A stretch of DNA of 64,000 nt from Cephalopachus bancanus. Lineage: Eukaryota; Chordata; Mammalia; Primates; Tarsiidae. Each line of letters starts with the position of its first letter. The first letter of the stretch is position 1. Below are positions 32,981-44,900 of this stretch, piece by piece. Below the pieces are notes generated by a model that saw nothing but the letters and a program-made list of their open reading frames with translations, did not search any database and was not told the origin of the DNA. The stretch is from NCBI GenBank assembly GCA_027257055.1, contig JAPVLO010000074.1, forward strand, positions 310,001-374,000, read 5' to 3'. The translations under genes were made by a program, and so were the position numbers.

Positions 32981-35900
32981 ATGACAGGGATAAACAATCA
33001 CATTTCGATAATCAGTCTAAATGTGTAGACTAAGTGCACCACTAAAAAGACACAGAATGGTGGACTGGATAAGTTGCATCCAGGAAACTCCCCTCACCAA
33101 AAGGGATGCACACAGACTCAGAGTTAAAGGCTGGAAAATGAGTTTCCAGGCAAATAGATCACAAAATAAGGCAGGAGTCATGATCTTAATATCAGACAAA
33201 ACAACCTTTAAGCTATCAAAAACTTTGAAAGATGCAAAAGGATACTACATAATGATAAAAGGGTCAATCCATCAACAAGAAATATCCATCTTAAACATAT
33301 GTACACCCAACACAGGAACATCAGGATTTATAAAGCAACTACTAAGTAAACTAAAAAAAAAAAAAAAAAAAATCGACTCTAACATTATTATAGCAGGAGA
33401 CTTGAATACTTTACTAACAGCCTTAGATAGATCATCGAGGCAAAAAATCAACAAGGAGATCAAGAACCTAAACCTGACACCCAACCAAATGGGCTTAATA
33501 GATACCTACAGATTATTCCACCCAACAACCATGGAATATACATTCTACTCATCACCACATGGAACATACTCCAAGATCGATCACATCTTTGGCCATAAAT
33601 CAAGCATAAATAAGTTCCATAAGGTTGAAATCTTGCCATGCACCTTCTCACATCACAGTGGAATAAAAATAAATGTCAACACCAACAAAATATCCCCAAA
33701 GCCCACAAAAACATGGGCACTAAATAACATGATGCAGAACAACCACTGGGTCAACACTGAAATCAAAGCAGAAATTAAAAGATTCCTGGAAACAAATGAA
33801 AATGAAGATATATCTTACCAAAACCTATGGGATGCCATGGAAGCAGTTCAAAGAGAGGAATTTATATCTCTATGAGCACACAGCAAGAAAATGAAAAGAT
33901 CACAAGTGGAGATCCCAACGAATCACCTAAGGGAGCTGGAAAGAGAAGACCACCAAAACCTCAACTTTAATAGAAGAATCCAAATCACCAAAATAAGAGT
34001 CCAGGAATGGGACATAGATGACAAAAATATCATAGAAAACATCAACAAAACAAAAAGCTCATTCTCTGAAAGAGTTAACAAGATTGATGGACCCGTAGCC
34101 AGAATGACCAAGAAAAAAAGAATAAAGGCCCAAATAAATAAACACAATTAGAAATACAAAAGATCAAATCACAACTGACCCCAAAGACATACAAAAGATT
34201 ATCAGAGATTACTATGTACACCTATACAGAAGCAAACTTGGTAACCTAAGAGAAATGGAGGAACATTAAATAGAAGAATAACAACCCAAGAAATTGAATC
34301 TGTCATATGAAAACTGCCTACCAAAAAAAAAAAAAAAAAAAGCCCTGGACTGGTTGGTCTTCCAGCAGAAGTCTACAAAATGTACAAGGAGGAAATGATA
34401 CCAATCCTATTGGAAGTATTCCATGCAATTGAGAAAAGTGGAAGTCTCTTCAAATCATTTTAAGAAGCTAATATCACACTAATATCCAAACTGGGTAAAG
34501 ATCCAACAAAAATAGAGAACTACAGGTCAATACCCCTTATGAAAATAGATGCAAATATCTTCAACAAGATATTAGCAAATCGGATCCAACAACGCATCTC
34601 AAAAATTATCCAATATGACCAAGTAGGTTTCATCCCCAGGATACAGGGTTGGTTCAACATTTTCGAGACCATAAATGTAATTAAATACATCAACAGATTA
34701 AAAAAAAAAAGAACCACATGATTATATCATTAGAGGCAGAAAAAAACTTTTGATAAAATCCAAAATAGCCATCTATGATAAGCCCACAGCTAACATAGTG
34801 CTAAATGGTGAGAAACTGGAAACATTTCTCCTGAAAACTGGAACAAGACAAGGCTTCCCACTCTCACCCCTCTAGTTGAACATTGTGTTGGAAGTTCTAG
34901 CTCGGGCAGACAAGAGAAGGAAATCGGGGGCATTCAAAAATGAAAATAGGAAGTCAAGTGATACCTCTTTACTGATGATATGATCCTATACCTTGAAAAT
35001 TCAAGAGAATCTGTCAAAAGCCTGCTTCTACTAATAAAGGACTTTGGCAGGGTCTCAGGGTACAAAATAAATGTACCAAAAAAGTTGCATTTCTATACAA
35101 CATCAAGAAGCAGACAGAGACCCAAATAAAAAGCACAATCTCATTCACAATAGCCACACATAAAATGAAATACCTCAGCATCTTCCTAACAGAGAGGTGA
35201 AATAACTTTACAATGAGAACTGCAAAACACTGCTCAAAGAAATCCAAGAAGACACAAACAAATGGAAAAATATTCCATGCTCATGGATAGGAAGAATCAA
35301 CACTGTTAAGATGTCCATTCTTCCAAGGCAATTGACAGATTCAATGCAATACCCATTAAATTACGAGCATGATTCTTCTCAGATCTGGAAATGACAATAC
35401 AGAAATTCATATGGAAACATAAACAACTATGAATAGCCAAAACAATCTTTAGCAAAAGAAACAAAGCAGAAGGTATCACACTTCCAGACTTCAAACTTTA
35501 CTACAAGGCTACAGTAAACAAAACAGCCTGAACAAGAACCGGCATATAGACCAGTAGAACAGGATAGAGATTCTGGAAGCAAAGCCTCAATTTCTCAACC
35601 AGTACATCTTTGACAAAGCCTCCAACAACAGCTACTGGGGAGAGGAGAACCTATTCTGTAAATGGTGCTGGAAAACTGGCTGATCACATGCAGAAAATTG
35701 AAACAGGACCCCTACTATCACCATACACAAAAATTAACTCTAAGTGGATCAAAAACCTAAAAGTAAACCTCAAACTATAAGAACCTTAAAAAATACAGGA
35801 GGCATTCTTATGGAAATTGGAACTGGCAACCAATTCCTATTCAGAACCCTTGGTGCCCGTACCATAAGAATTAAAATGAACAGGTGGGATCTCATCAAAC

Positions 35901-36700
35901 TGATAAGCTCTGCAAAAGCAAAAGAAACTGTCAAGAGAGTAGGGAGACAGTCTAAAGAATGGAAAAATATATATGTATTTGCCAACTGTATGTCCAACAA
36001 AGACCTAACATCTGGGATCTACAAGGAACTCAAACATGCTGAAAGGAAAAAAAAAAAAAAACAAAAAAACCCAAAACAACCCCATTAAGAAGTGGACAAA
36101 AGACATGAATAGACACTTCTCAAAAAAAGATATACAGGCAGCCAACAGACACAAGAAAAATGTTCAGTCTCAGTCTCACTAATCTTTAGAGAAATGCAAA
36201 TCAAAACCACATGAAGATAGCACCCAACTCCAGTAAGAATGGCCATCATTAACAAAACAAACAGCAACAGATGCTGGCGAGAATTCGGAGAATAAGGTAC
36301 GCATCTACACTGCTGATGGGAATGCAAACTAGTGCAACCTCTCTGGAAGACTGTGTTGTAATTTCTGAAAGAACTAATTGAACTCCCATATGACCAAGCA
36401 ATTCCACTATTGGGAATATACCTGGAGGATATATTCTACAAAAAAGCTACCTCCACTCGAATGTTTGTTGCAGCTCCATTCACAATAACAACATGGAACC
36501 AACCATGCTGCCCATAGAAGCTGAACTAGATAAAAAAAAAAAAAAATGTGGTACATATACACAATGGAATATTATACAGCTATAAAGAAGGACAAACATA
36601 TTGACTTCGTAGCAACTTGGATGGATTTAAAGTCGTTCATACTCAGTGATCTATTACAGAAACAAAGAACAGAGTACCATATGCTCTCACTCACAAGCAG
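32981..36700 (+). pseudogene. L1 ORF2 (endonuclease and reverse transcriptase), broken
   Basis: ORF2p nicks target DNA and reverse transcribes L1 RNA there. The expected start is the ATG at 32981. A stop and frame change follow within 20 codons, and the endonuclease continues in the frame open from 33021 to 33875. Landmarks: '[15 protein letters not shown]' (with the metal-binding Glu), '[10 protein letters not shown]' (Asp and Asn of the GDFNT motif), 'YSKIDHIFG', and 'TFSHHSGIK', where the usual Ser-Asp-His reads Ser-His-His, removing a catalytic Asp. The RT region (about 34,500-35,350) has a stop in 'CPLSPL', an internal deletion of about 65 bp near 34,763, and an FTDD box in place of FADD (about 34,967-34,978). 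C-terminal sequence persists in pieces to about 36,700. Confidence 0.9.
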
Positions 36701-37067
36701 ACCTTAAATAATTGTCATAATACTGTAGGAAAGGGATTGGCAGTAGTGGGAAACTCTCAAGGGGGGGTGCGATTGGCAGTTGAGGAAACTGCTGGGGAGG
36801 AGGGGCACAACTCATCAACAAGGGTACCTGCATATTCACAGTTTGTATACTTAATCCTGAATTGTACACCACATCTTTAAAATAAAAAAATAAAAATTAA
36901 AAAAAATCCAGGCCCCCCCCCAAAGAAACTGTGTAGTGGATTTTGGCAATTCAATGTGAATAAAGATTATTAATCTCTCTTTTATAAGTCTGTCAGTAAC
37001 GGAATGCTGAAATGTCAGAAAAGAAATGTAGATAGATAGTTGTCTAGATATTGGGTCCTGCTCCTTT

Positions 37068-37070
<3 letters not shown>

Positions 37071-37128
<58 letters not shown>

Positions 37129-37153
37129 AGGGGGAGAGAGAGAGAGAGAGAGA
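37071..37153. repeat. Compound (GT)27(GA)n microsatellite
   Basis: GT repeats run from 37071 to 37124 without interruption, followed by a GA-rich run with one GGGG interruption to 37153. Likely highly variable between individuals. Confidence 0.95.
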
Positions 37154-37284
37154 TTGAGCAAAAGAGAGAGAGAAAAACACCAAAGAAGAATGAAGTAGAT
37201 GGACAGATTATATTGATTTTAACAGAAATAAGCCTATGAAAATAAAATTGTATGAAGAAAGTCACTTCCTACTTCAGGTCCCTG

Positions 37285-37880
37285 AAGTATGTCAGAAGTT
37301 ACCATCAGACATCTCTAATTTTGCAATATGACAGACTAAAATAAATATTGTATGTTCTCACTTATTAATGGCAGCTATGCTAAGGGTCTGCAAAGACAAA
37401 TAAAATGGTATAATGGACATCAAAGACTCAGAAAGGAGAGCGTGGAAAGGGGACATGGGATGAAAAATTAACTATTACGCCGGGCTCGGTGGCTCAGCCT
37501 GTAATCCCGCGCTTTGGGAGGCTGAGGTGAGTGGATTGCCTGAGCCCATGGGTTCGAGACCCGCCTGGGCAGCGAGACCTCATCTCTACAATAAATCAAA
37601 AAATCAGCCGGGCATTGTAGCGTGTGCTTGTAATTCCGGCTACTCGGAAGGCTGAGGCGGAAGGATCGCCGGAGCCCAGCAGGTTGAGGCTGTGGTGGCC
37701 GGGAGCGGCCACTGCACTCCAGTCTGGGCAACCGAGTGAGACTCCAACTCAAAAAAAAAAAAAAATTTGATAAAATAAATAAATTAAAAAAAAATTAACT
37801 ATTATGTACAATGTGTACAGGTGGAGGTGGCTTTAAAAGCCCAGACTGCTTTGCCACTGGACAATGCATTCATATAACCA
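37285..37880 (+). mobile_element. Mid-age L1 3'UTR, split by an Alu
   Basis: 'aaatattgtatgttctcactt' to 'gaaaaattaactatta' before the Alu, and 'tgtacaatgtgtacagg', 'aaaagcccagactgctttgccac', 'aatgcattcatataacc' after it, follow an L1PB/L1MA-like 3'UTR ('ttacctattgggtacaatgtacac', 'aaaagcccagac'). This is a different 3' end from the 29.8-36.9 kb element. Confidence 0.65.
37479..37789 (+). mobile_element. Full-length Alu close to the local consensus
   Basis: Complete dimer from 'gccgggctcggtggctcagcc' to 'agtgagactccaactc' plus poly(A) with TAAA interruptions. Flanked by a 15-bp perfect target duplication aaaaattaactatta (37463-37477 and 37790-37804). The right-arm palindrome is intact (37695-37712). 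Few departures from the other young copies, so I take it as the best local consensus. Confidence 0.95.
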
Positions 37881-38345
37881 GAAATCTTCAAAAGTGGACT
37901 GGATATAGAAAACTTGGTACACATACATGATGAAATATTACATAGCTATATGGAACAAAATTGTGTCCTTAGCAGCTACATGGATGCATCTGGAGACCAT
38001 TATACTATGTGAAATTACACAGAAATAAAACAAAAAAAACCTGAATACTGCATGTTCTCACTCATAAGAGGGCCTCATCACTGGTCACACAATCACAAAG
38101 GTGGATATAACAGACACTCAACAATGCTAAAGGAAGGAGGAAGGATAAGGGGCATTCTGCTACACACTAGGTACCAGGTCTACTATCAGTGGGAGAGAGG
38201 GCCCTCTAGAAGACCACACCTCATCTACATACAATCTATATATGCAGTAAATATTTACATGTACCCCGCAACTCTAATTTTTTTTAACTGTACCTCTAAA
38301 GCTATTGGAGTAAAAGTAAATAAATGAATAAATAAAATAATGATT
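37881..38345 (+). mobile_element. L1 3' end (ORF2 tail and 3'UTR)
   Basis: 'gtggactggatatagaaaacttggtacacatacatgatgaaatatt', 'gcagctacatggatgcatctgg', 'gcatgttctcactcataag' follow the end of L1 ORF2, then a 3'UTR ending 'acatgtaccccgcaactctaatttttttt' and an A-rich tail. It directly abuts the preceding L1 3'UTR, so one probably inserted in or beside the other. Confidence 0.7.
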
Positions 38346-39079
38346 TTTTAAATGCTAAAATTAAGAGACCTATACCTACTCACCTCTATTGCACAGCTAA
38401 TGAAATATGTTTTCTTTCTTAACACTAACAAAGTTAAATACACTGTTTGTATCAGATGAAACAAACAGCTTGGAGTTTAGGAAACCAGCTGTGATTCATA
38501 TGTGGTGCCTACTAAAAACTAGACATTAAACAAAAATATGTAGATTTAATAGTGAGATTCTTTCACTCTCTGCTTCTTCTTGCTGTCAGAATGATTATGG
38601 CCAGCCAGGTTTGAATATCCATATGTGCACTCCCAGCAGAAACACGGATGATTTCTTTCTAGGAAAACTGACAGACCCAAAGGAAAATACTAAGAGACAG
38701 ACAATTGGGATTTCAACAATGAAAATGTAAGTTGCCAACAATAACGGTACAGTACATAGAATGTAAACTCAAATGCATAAATACAGATTTTGAATTACTT
38801 TTAAATGAATATACAAAGAATAAAGATACAAGTTGAATTCAATTTACAATACTAAAATATTGTCTGGACAATCTCTAATCTCGTCAATGCTCCAAATTCC
38901 CATTTGTGTCAACACCTTAAATGCAATCTACTTTTTTCTCTTTGATATTAATCAATTCTATGTGTTTCTTTACACTTTTTAACCTAAAAAAAAAATCTAA
39001 ATTCTTTTTGGTTTTGAACTTTAAAATAAAATGAGGTACTTTGTTATTCAAGTAACATTTTGTGTGGGTATTTGCATAG
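38346..39079. other. Unique DNA, no gene seen
   Basis: AT-rich, no repeat or coding segment recognised. Confidence 0.5.
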
Positions 39080-39665
39080 ATGTGTTCATGTTTTCTATTA
39101 ATTTATTTTATTGTATGAAACTAATCTTTCAATGACATTGCTGTGGCTACTCCATTGCATGAAAATGCAATAAATCACCTATTTTTATCTTGATTTCATT
39201 GGTTTTGGGTATTTTACTATTTCAAGCAATGCTGCTATAAACATTTGATATGTGTCTTCGGATGCATATGTGAAAATACTTTTTCTAAAGTATTTAAGAG
39301 AATAAATAATACGTAATAGGGTAAAGCTTCTTTAAATTTGCGAGATAATGAAAACTGTTTCTAAAGTCATTGTACAAATATAGATTCTACTACAAATGTG
39401 TATGAGGAACATAATATTTTTTTTTCTAAAAATATGTGTTAATACTTAGTTTCGCAAGCCTTTTCGGTTATTGCCAACCTGACATGTGTGCAGTAGTGTC
39501 CTTTGTGATTTCAATTTGCCTTTCTTTGATCACTAATTTGACTGAGTATATTTTTATATGTTCTATTTGCTATTCAGATACCTTTTTAAAATAAAGTGTC
39601 TAATCAAGTATTTTGAACACTCTCTGCAAAGTATTCAGGCTTTTTCTCACTGATTAATGAAAGCT
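39080..39665 (-). mobile_element. Ancient L1 ORF2 3' fragment, antisense
   Basis: Antisense phrases of L1 ORF2 appear in order: 'caagcaatgctgctataaacat', 'gtgtcttcggatgcatatgtg', 'attctactacaaatgtgtatgagg', 'attgccaacctgacatgtgtgcag', 'ttcaatttgcctttctttgatcactaat', 'ttgctattcagatacctttttaaa'. Highly diverged, with no frame. Confidence 0.6.
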
Positions 39666-39694
39666 CTCATATATTTTTGAATGAGAACGTATTG

Positions 39695-41958
39695 CAGGGT
39701 TTACTAACATTTTCTGTAAAGTGTTGGATAGAATACATTTTAAGCTTTGTGGCCAAGAGATAAAATCAAGCATATTATATAGGTTCCTATGTTACAGAGA
39801 TAAAACAAATTCCTTCAAATTTTTAAATGCAATTTATATATAAATAAAAATACTTGAGTACTTTTGCTTTGCATCACACTGCATAAATGAGAATAATGAA
39901 ATTATTTTTGGTAGGAATAATATTTAACTTAAAAAATGCCTGTAATTAATGTTTGCTGTTACTAAAATCTACTGCAGATATTCACCTTTTAATGCTTATC
40001 AGTAATGAGATCTTTTTCATACTTCAACATTTTATCATTTAAAATGCCATGTCACACAGATAGGTGGTGTCAAACATTGATATCAGTCTATGAGCATATG
40101 AAGTACATTTATGATATTCATCCACTATAAATCATTTATAAGATTCTATTATTTTTTATTTTTTTATTGGGTTTAACCATGCCATTTCATTGCTAATTAA
40201 TCACAGCAATGACGATTTGGCCAGTGCTCCTTCACTGCAGATACAAACATTTTGAAATATGGAAAATTCCTTTACATTTGCATTATGGTCCAATAAATAT
40301 GTTGGGCTATAGAAAATGTATCTATTAAAAATCTGTGTGGGAAGTGGGATGTTGCATTATGTTTTATCTTTTGACAGCACAGCTTGTGATTAAAACTGCT
40401 AGTTGGAAAAATGACTTTACTGCAATATGATTTTCACATATAATACTGTTTTACCTTGTAAATTTAATAGAATTCATAAAGAAACATTATAAAATCTGCA
40501 AAAAAAACTAATTTCCACGACTGTTTAATAATCAATGGTGGGTGAGATTAGTTCCTTATTTTCAGGAAAAAATAAGTCAATCTCAGCCCTTAGCTAAAAG
40601 AATCACATAAAACTTTAGTAATGTAATGCTATGCTATGTAAAGAGGCAAGTCAAGATGCCAGCTTCTATTTCTGACAAAATAGAAATTACCCCAATGAAA
40701 TCTAAGATAGCAATAAAAACTCGACTGGTTAGATAATATATTATAAATTCAAATATTTACAACAAATTTTCCACATCATGATTTACAATACAACATAATC
40801 ATAGTCTTTAAACATTTTATATTTTCACAAGAATTGCAATTGTTTTTCATGAAAACTTTTACTTTTCTATACATACATTTACTACCTTTAACTGTAACAC
40901 ATATTAGCACATTCCACTTCAGGTTGTCCCCAAAATGTGTTCTGTTAACTTTGAAAATGTTCTCCCCTGTACTTGTTCCAAGTAGGTATTTCACAGAAGC
41001 TAGTTCTTAAGTATTGAATCCTCAAATGGACAACAAATGAACATCTATTTATGTATCAAGAGCTAAGGACAAACACTAGAAATAATTTACCTTTAAAGAA
41101 GAATATTGATGATACCCCAGTGTCCTTTATTCTTTGAGCAAGTGCTTTTACTGAAAGGCTAATAGTCATAAATAAATTGATTTTCTCTGGGTATATTATT
41201 TCAACTTCTGCAATTAAGCATAATTTAATTATTTCACTATCAATAATTGGGCTTTCCCTGCTTGGTTAACAAATGATTCACTTGAAAACACACTTTCCTT
41301 GAAGCTTCATGTCCACTTTATATTTTGTGAGGAAATTCTGCTGTTACAAAATATTCTAATTTATTTGACTGCTGCTTTTCTATGAGTTTAGAATACTGTT
41401 ACAACTATTTAGTCCAGTAATTTCAACTTATGTTGTATTATTTTAGGGCTGAATTAGTGTCATTGTATAATTATCACAATTTTTTGAATCTAACATGATA
41501 GGAAATAATCCTTTCTCTTATTTACCTTAAAAAATATGACATTAGAAGTCCAATTTTCTTTTGACATGATGAATGTGCTATGACATTAAAATAGGTAAAT
41601 TTAAATTCTGTATAGAAATACATGATATTCAAAAGACTTATAAATGTGCCATAGTGATTTATAATGCACTAAGCGAAGATGGAGACCCAGGAAAGCTTCA
41701 CATATGTTCTCTGATGAAACTATTCAGTTTTGCCATTATAATTAAAAAACAACCATAGATAACATGTAAACAAATGAGTATGCCTCTATTCCTGTAAAAC
41801 TAAAATGTGAATTTCATGTAATTTTCATGTACCACAACGCATTCCTCTCTTGATTTTTTTATCCATTTAAAAATGTTGGATCCTACTCAGGCTGCAAATA
41901 GTAAAAAAATCAAGCAGTTGACAGATTTGGCTTATGGGCTGTGGTTTTCTAATCCTTG
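39695..41958 (-). mobile_element. hAT-superfamily DNA transposon remnant, both ends present
   Basis: The + strand starts CAGGGTTTACTAACATTTTC (39695) and the minus strand starts CAAGGATTAGAAAACC (41958). Both are diverged versions of the hAT-type terminus CAGGGGTTGGCAAAC, and subterminal 'ctttgtggcc' and 'cagcccataagcc' are also family-like. At 2.26 kb it has the length of an autonomous or nearly autonomous copy. The interior on the minus strand holds a broken transposase (see 40776-41560). The short element at 51711-51934 has the same terminus. No 8-bp target duplication is left. Confidence 0.6.
40776..41560 (-). pseudogene. hAT transposase remnant
   Basis: On the minus strand, translated pieces resemble Charlie/Tip100-like hAT transposases: 'SESFVNQAGKAQLLIVK' (about 41,240-41,290, where the family has a 'F..A..GKP..I' stretch), then, after several stops, a 72-codon open piece at 40776-40994 with 'STGENIFKVNRTHFGDNLKWNV' (first 20 residues quoted in part). 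The latter corresponds to 'TTG..IF..V...L..N.L.W' before the catalytic 'C.DGA..M' motif. That motif reads 'CVTVKGSKCM', so the catalytic Asp is gone. hAT transposases cut and paste the element at 8-bp sites. This copy is dead. The assignment rests on pattern recall, not alignment. Confidence 0.45.
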
Positions 41959-44900
41959 GCCTATATTCCCAACACATGTTACACATATTTTCTCTAACTT
42001 CGTAACTTACCGTTTCTCTCTTCATGGTATCCTGTGAAAAAAAGCTTTAATTAAAAAACAAAAATAAGGTTAATTTGTCAGTATTTTTCTAGATTTATTA
42101 ATAATTGTGTAACTTTGTAAAATATATTATTTACTACACTGACATAATGAAATATAAATGCCTAGCTTTGTTTTCAGCATACCATACTGTATTAACTTTC
42201 TGTATTTTCTTATCTAAATTACAGCGATCTTTATTTCAGCGTTTCTGCCTGTATTTATTTTCTGACTCATTTTATTTTGATGTTTGATTCCTTTTATTCG
42301 TCTGTAAAATTTTTAAATTCCAGACCCTAAATTATTTGGATGTGGACTAATCATTAACTGTGATTTCACTTTCTGTTTATTTCAGTTTTGATATTTGACA
42401 GGAACTCACAGGCGACGGAATTTGGGAGCTCCCAAATTTTTCTTTATTGTGAGAAGGGATTCTCCTGACAAATATTCTCAAATGTGTTTTACTTTTTCTT
42501 CCTTATTGAGGAACTACTATAGTTGTTTGTTAAGTAAAAATTGAAATAAATTGTTCTTTCTGTTGGCTTTAATAGTGTTCACTTTCAACACCAAATCTAG
42601 ACCCATCTTCCTATTCAGCAAGTTCATAAAAGGTGGCAGGCATCAAGGTTTTCAGAAACCATTGGATAATGGATTAAAATCATTACCTGTCACATAAAAT
42701 AAATAAAATCTAATAAATACTTAAAACATGCCACAGATCTGGGTTTACAATCTCTGTGTTTCCAACTAAATCATCAAAATCAGATTATAGAAAATCTAGA
42801 CTATATAATCAACACCAAAATACGAACCTGTGACTTTAATCCTTCTATACTTAAGTATATCTCAGATGCACTTTGCCTAAGATATTTTTTCAGTTATGAC
42901 ATAAACTGATGTCTACATTCAAGCTTAACTCAGATATCTTATGTTTTTCAGAGTACTAAGACACATTGTGCTTTCATGGCAGGAGTTTTTGTTGTTGTTT
43001 TTTTTATTAAACATCCTGGTGCCAATTAAAAAAAATAAACTTGCAAAGAGCTATAACAATAGTAAATATTTTATCTGTCTTGTTCTGATTATCATTCGAT
43101 GTCTATTTCTAATTTATAGCAATAGTTAGAGATGTTTTGGATGTCTGAAGTTGAGCTTGAGATAATACTAAATTTCCAAAAAACATGCAAAGAAGTATTC
43201 AGTATTCAACAAATTTTATAACAGTGATTGAAATCTAATGTTCAGCTGCATTAAAACTTGGATACATAGTCAATAGCATGACTTTCATTCGCATCTCACT
43301 AGTCCCACAAGGCTAGTCCTGAACTTTCTGCAAAGAAAATTAAAAAATACAGTCCTTTTAGGTGCCCAGGAAGAGTAAACGGAATTTGTGAGAATCTCTT
43401 CCACCTCTGTGTCATCCCTGAAGAAGAAAGATGAACACGTAAAGTGTTAGTCCTCTGTTTCAATACTCAGAAACCTATATACTAGACACGTTAACGCAGA
43501 TGCAGGGACGCCTTGGATTTTAATGCCCTTCTTTTTAGGAAAAAAAGAATAATATTACTATGGCCTCCAATAATTTTATATAAGTATCTTTTATTGGTGA
43601 AAAGTAATTAGCAATCAGATTACCACCTGTGTTGGAGAACTAGAGAAATATGAAGTGTGGATGAGCCAATTCTGCATACTGGCATAAGGAAGAATAAGAC
43701 TTTACAAATTTCTAGAATCAAGAGGAATAAAACAAAGGTGACAAACAGAGAATCAGGAATCAGAATAGCAATTGTGACTGAACAGCAATACTAGAGCCTA
43801 GAAGACAACAAAAAAGTTCAAAACTCTTAATGTAAATTAATGCCAATCAATATCCAGAAAAACTTCAAATTGGAATTTAAAATAAAGACAATTTTGCATT
43901 CTTGAGATAAAAAATATTTACCCATCTTGAACTATTTCTAGAAGCTACCAAAGATTATACTTTTCTAATATGAGTGAAGAAACTAAAAAATATGAAGATC
44001 GGAGTAAAGGCTGCACATTACTATAACCTGAGAGAAATATGAATAATGGTGAAGGATTGTTCTACCAAGACTTACAGCATTGGTATAAGAAAATTTTAAA
44101 ATAAGTGCAAGCTATATTTTAAACAAAAAAAGAGCATGAAAAATATCCTATTGAGACACAATTAGAGGCAATGAGAGCAGGTATGAGAAAATTGAGCAAT
44201 TGTAAATGCATAAGACAATGGCAAATGCTATTACGGGCGTAATATGACAGTTTTGTTTTGAAAATTAGTTTAGCAACACAGAGGGTGACAAAATTGTATA
44301 CACATTTTGAGAACTATTATCTATGTATTACTTTTCAAAGGCGAATTGAATTATGGTAGCAATGTGTTTTTGCAAAAGTCAAATGTGATTTGTGTTCATC
44401 TTTTGTTATCAGTGTATATTGAGTATTACAATTTTAATACACTTTTTTCTTTCTTAAAATGTGAATACATTTTTTGGCACCCTCTGTGTAATATAAATAT
44501 ATGCCTCTCTATGTGTTATTAACAAGCAGTTTCCATCATTACCATTCATTCTCAAAAGGTAAATTAATAATGTGAACAGGGGTATTCAAAAAGATGTTTA
44601 CCGTGATGTTATAATGCTAGTGAACATATAAACAAAATGTATGACATAAATAAGATGGCATGTAATTTGTAAACTTTAAAAAGATCACTTAAATGTATGA
44701 CCTAGAATGATAGCTACAATATAGTGTTGCAAAATATATTTTATATGGATAATTGTATGCTTAAATATATGTGCATCTATCTAGGTAGTCATACTAGAAG
44801 TATGTTCAACAAAATATTTTATGTAGCTAATTTTTCTTGGTAAAATCATAACAGTGTTTACTTTCTTCATTATGATTTTTTAATGTGCTTACATTTCTTA

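Larger units (their letters stand above)
29803..36922 (+). mobile_element. Full-length, inactive L1 (7.1 kb)
   Basis: A complete L1 layout: 5'UTR (29803-31975), ORF1 (from 31976), intergenic spacer, ORF2 (from 32981), 3'UTR with a G-rich tract (about 36745-36808), and a 'cctgaattgtacaccacatctttaaaataaa' tail followed by A-rich DNA and a run of nine C. It is flanked by aagaaattgtg (29792-29802) and aagaaactgtg (36923-36933), an 11-bp target duplication with one mismatch that fixes both ends. Both frames carry stops and frameshifts, so it cannot move. It is the longest single feature in the window and the reference for recognising the other L1 pieces. Confidence 0.9.

Noticed and set aside
37044..37265. 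Low-complexity frames with His-Thr or Cys-Val repeats
   Set aside because: Translations of the (GT)n(GA)n microsatellite.
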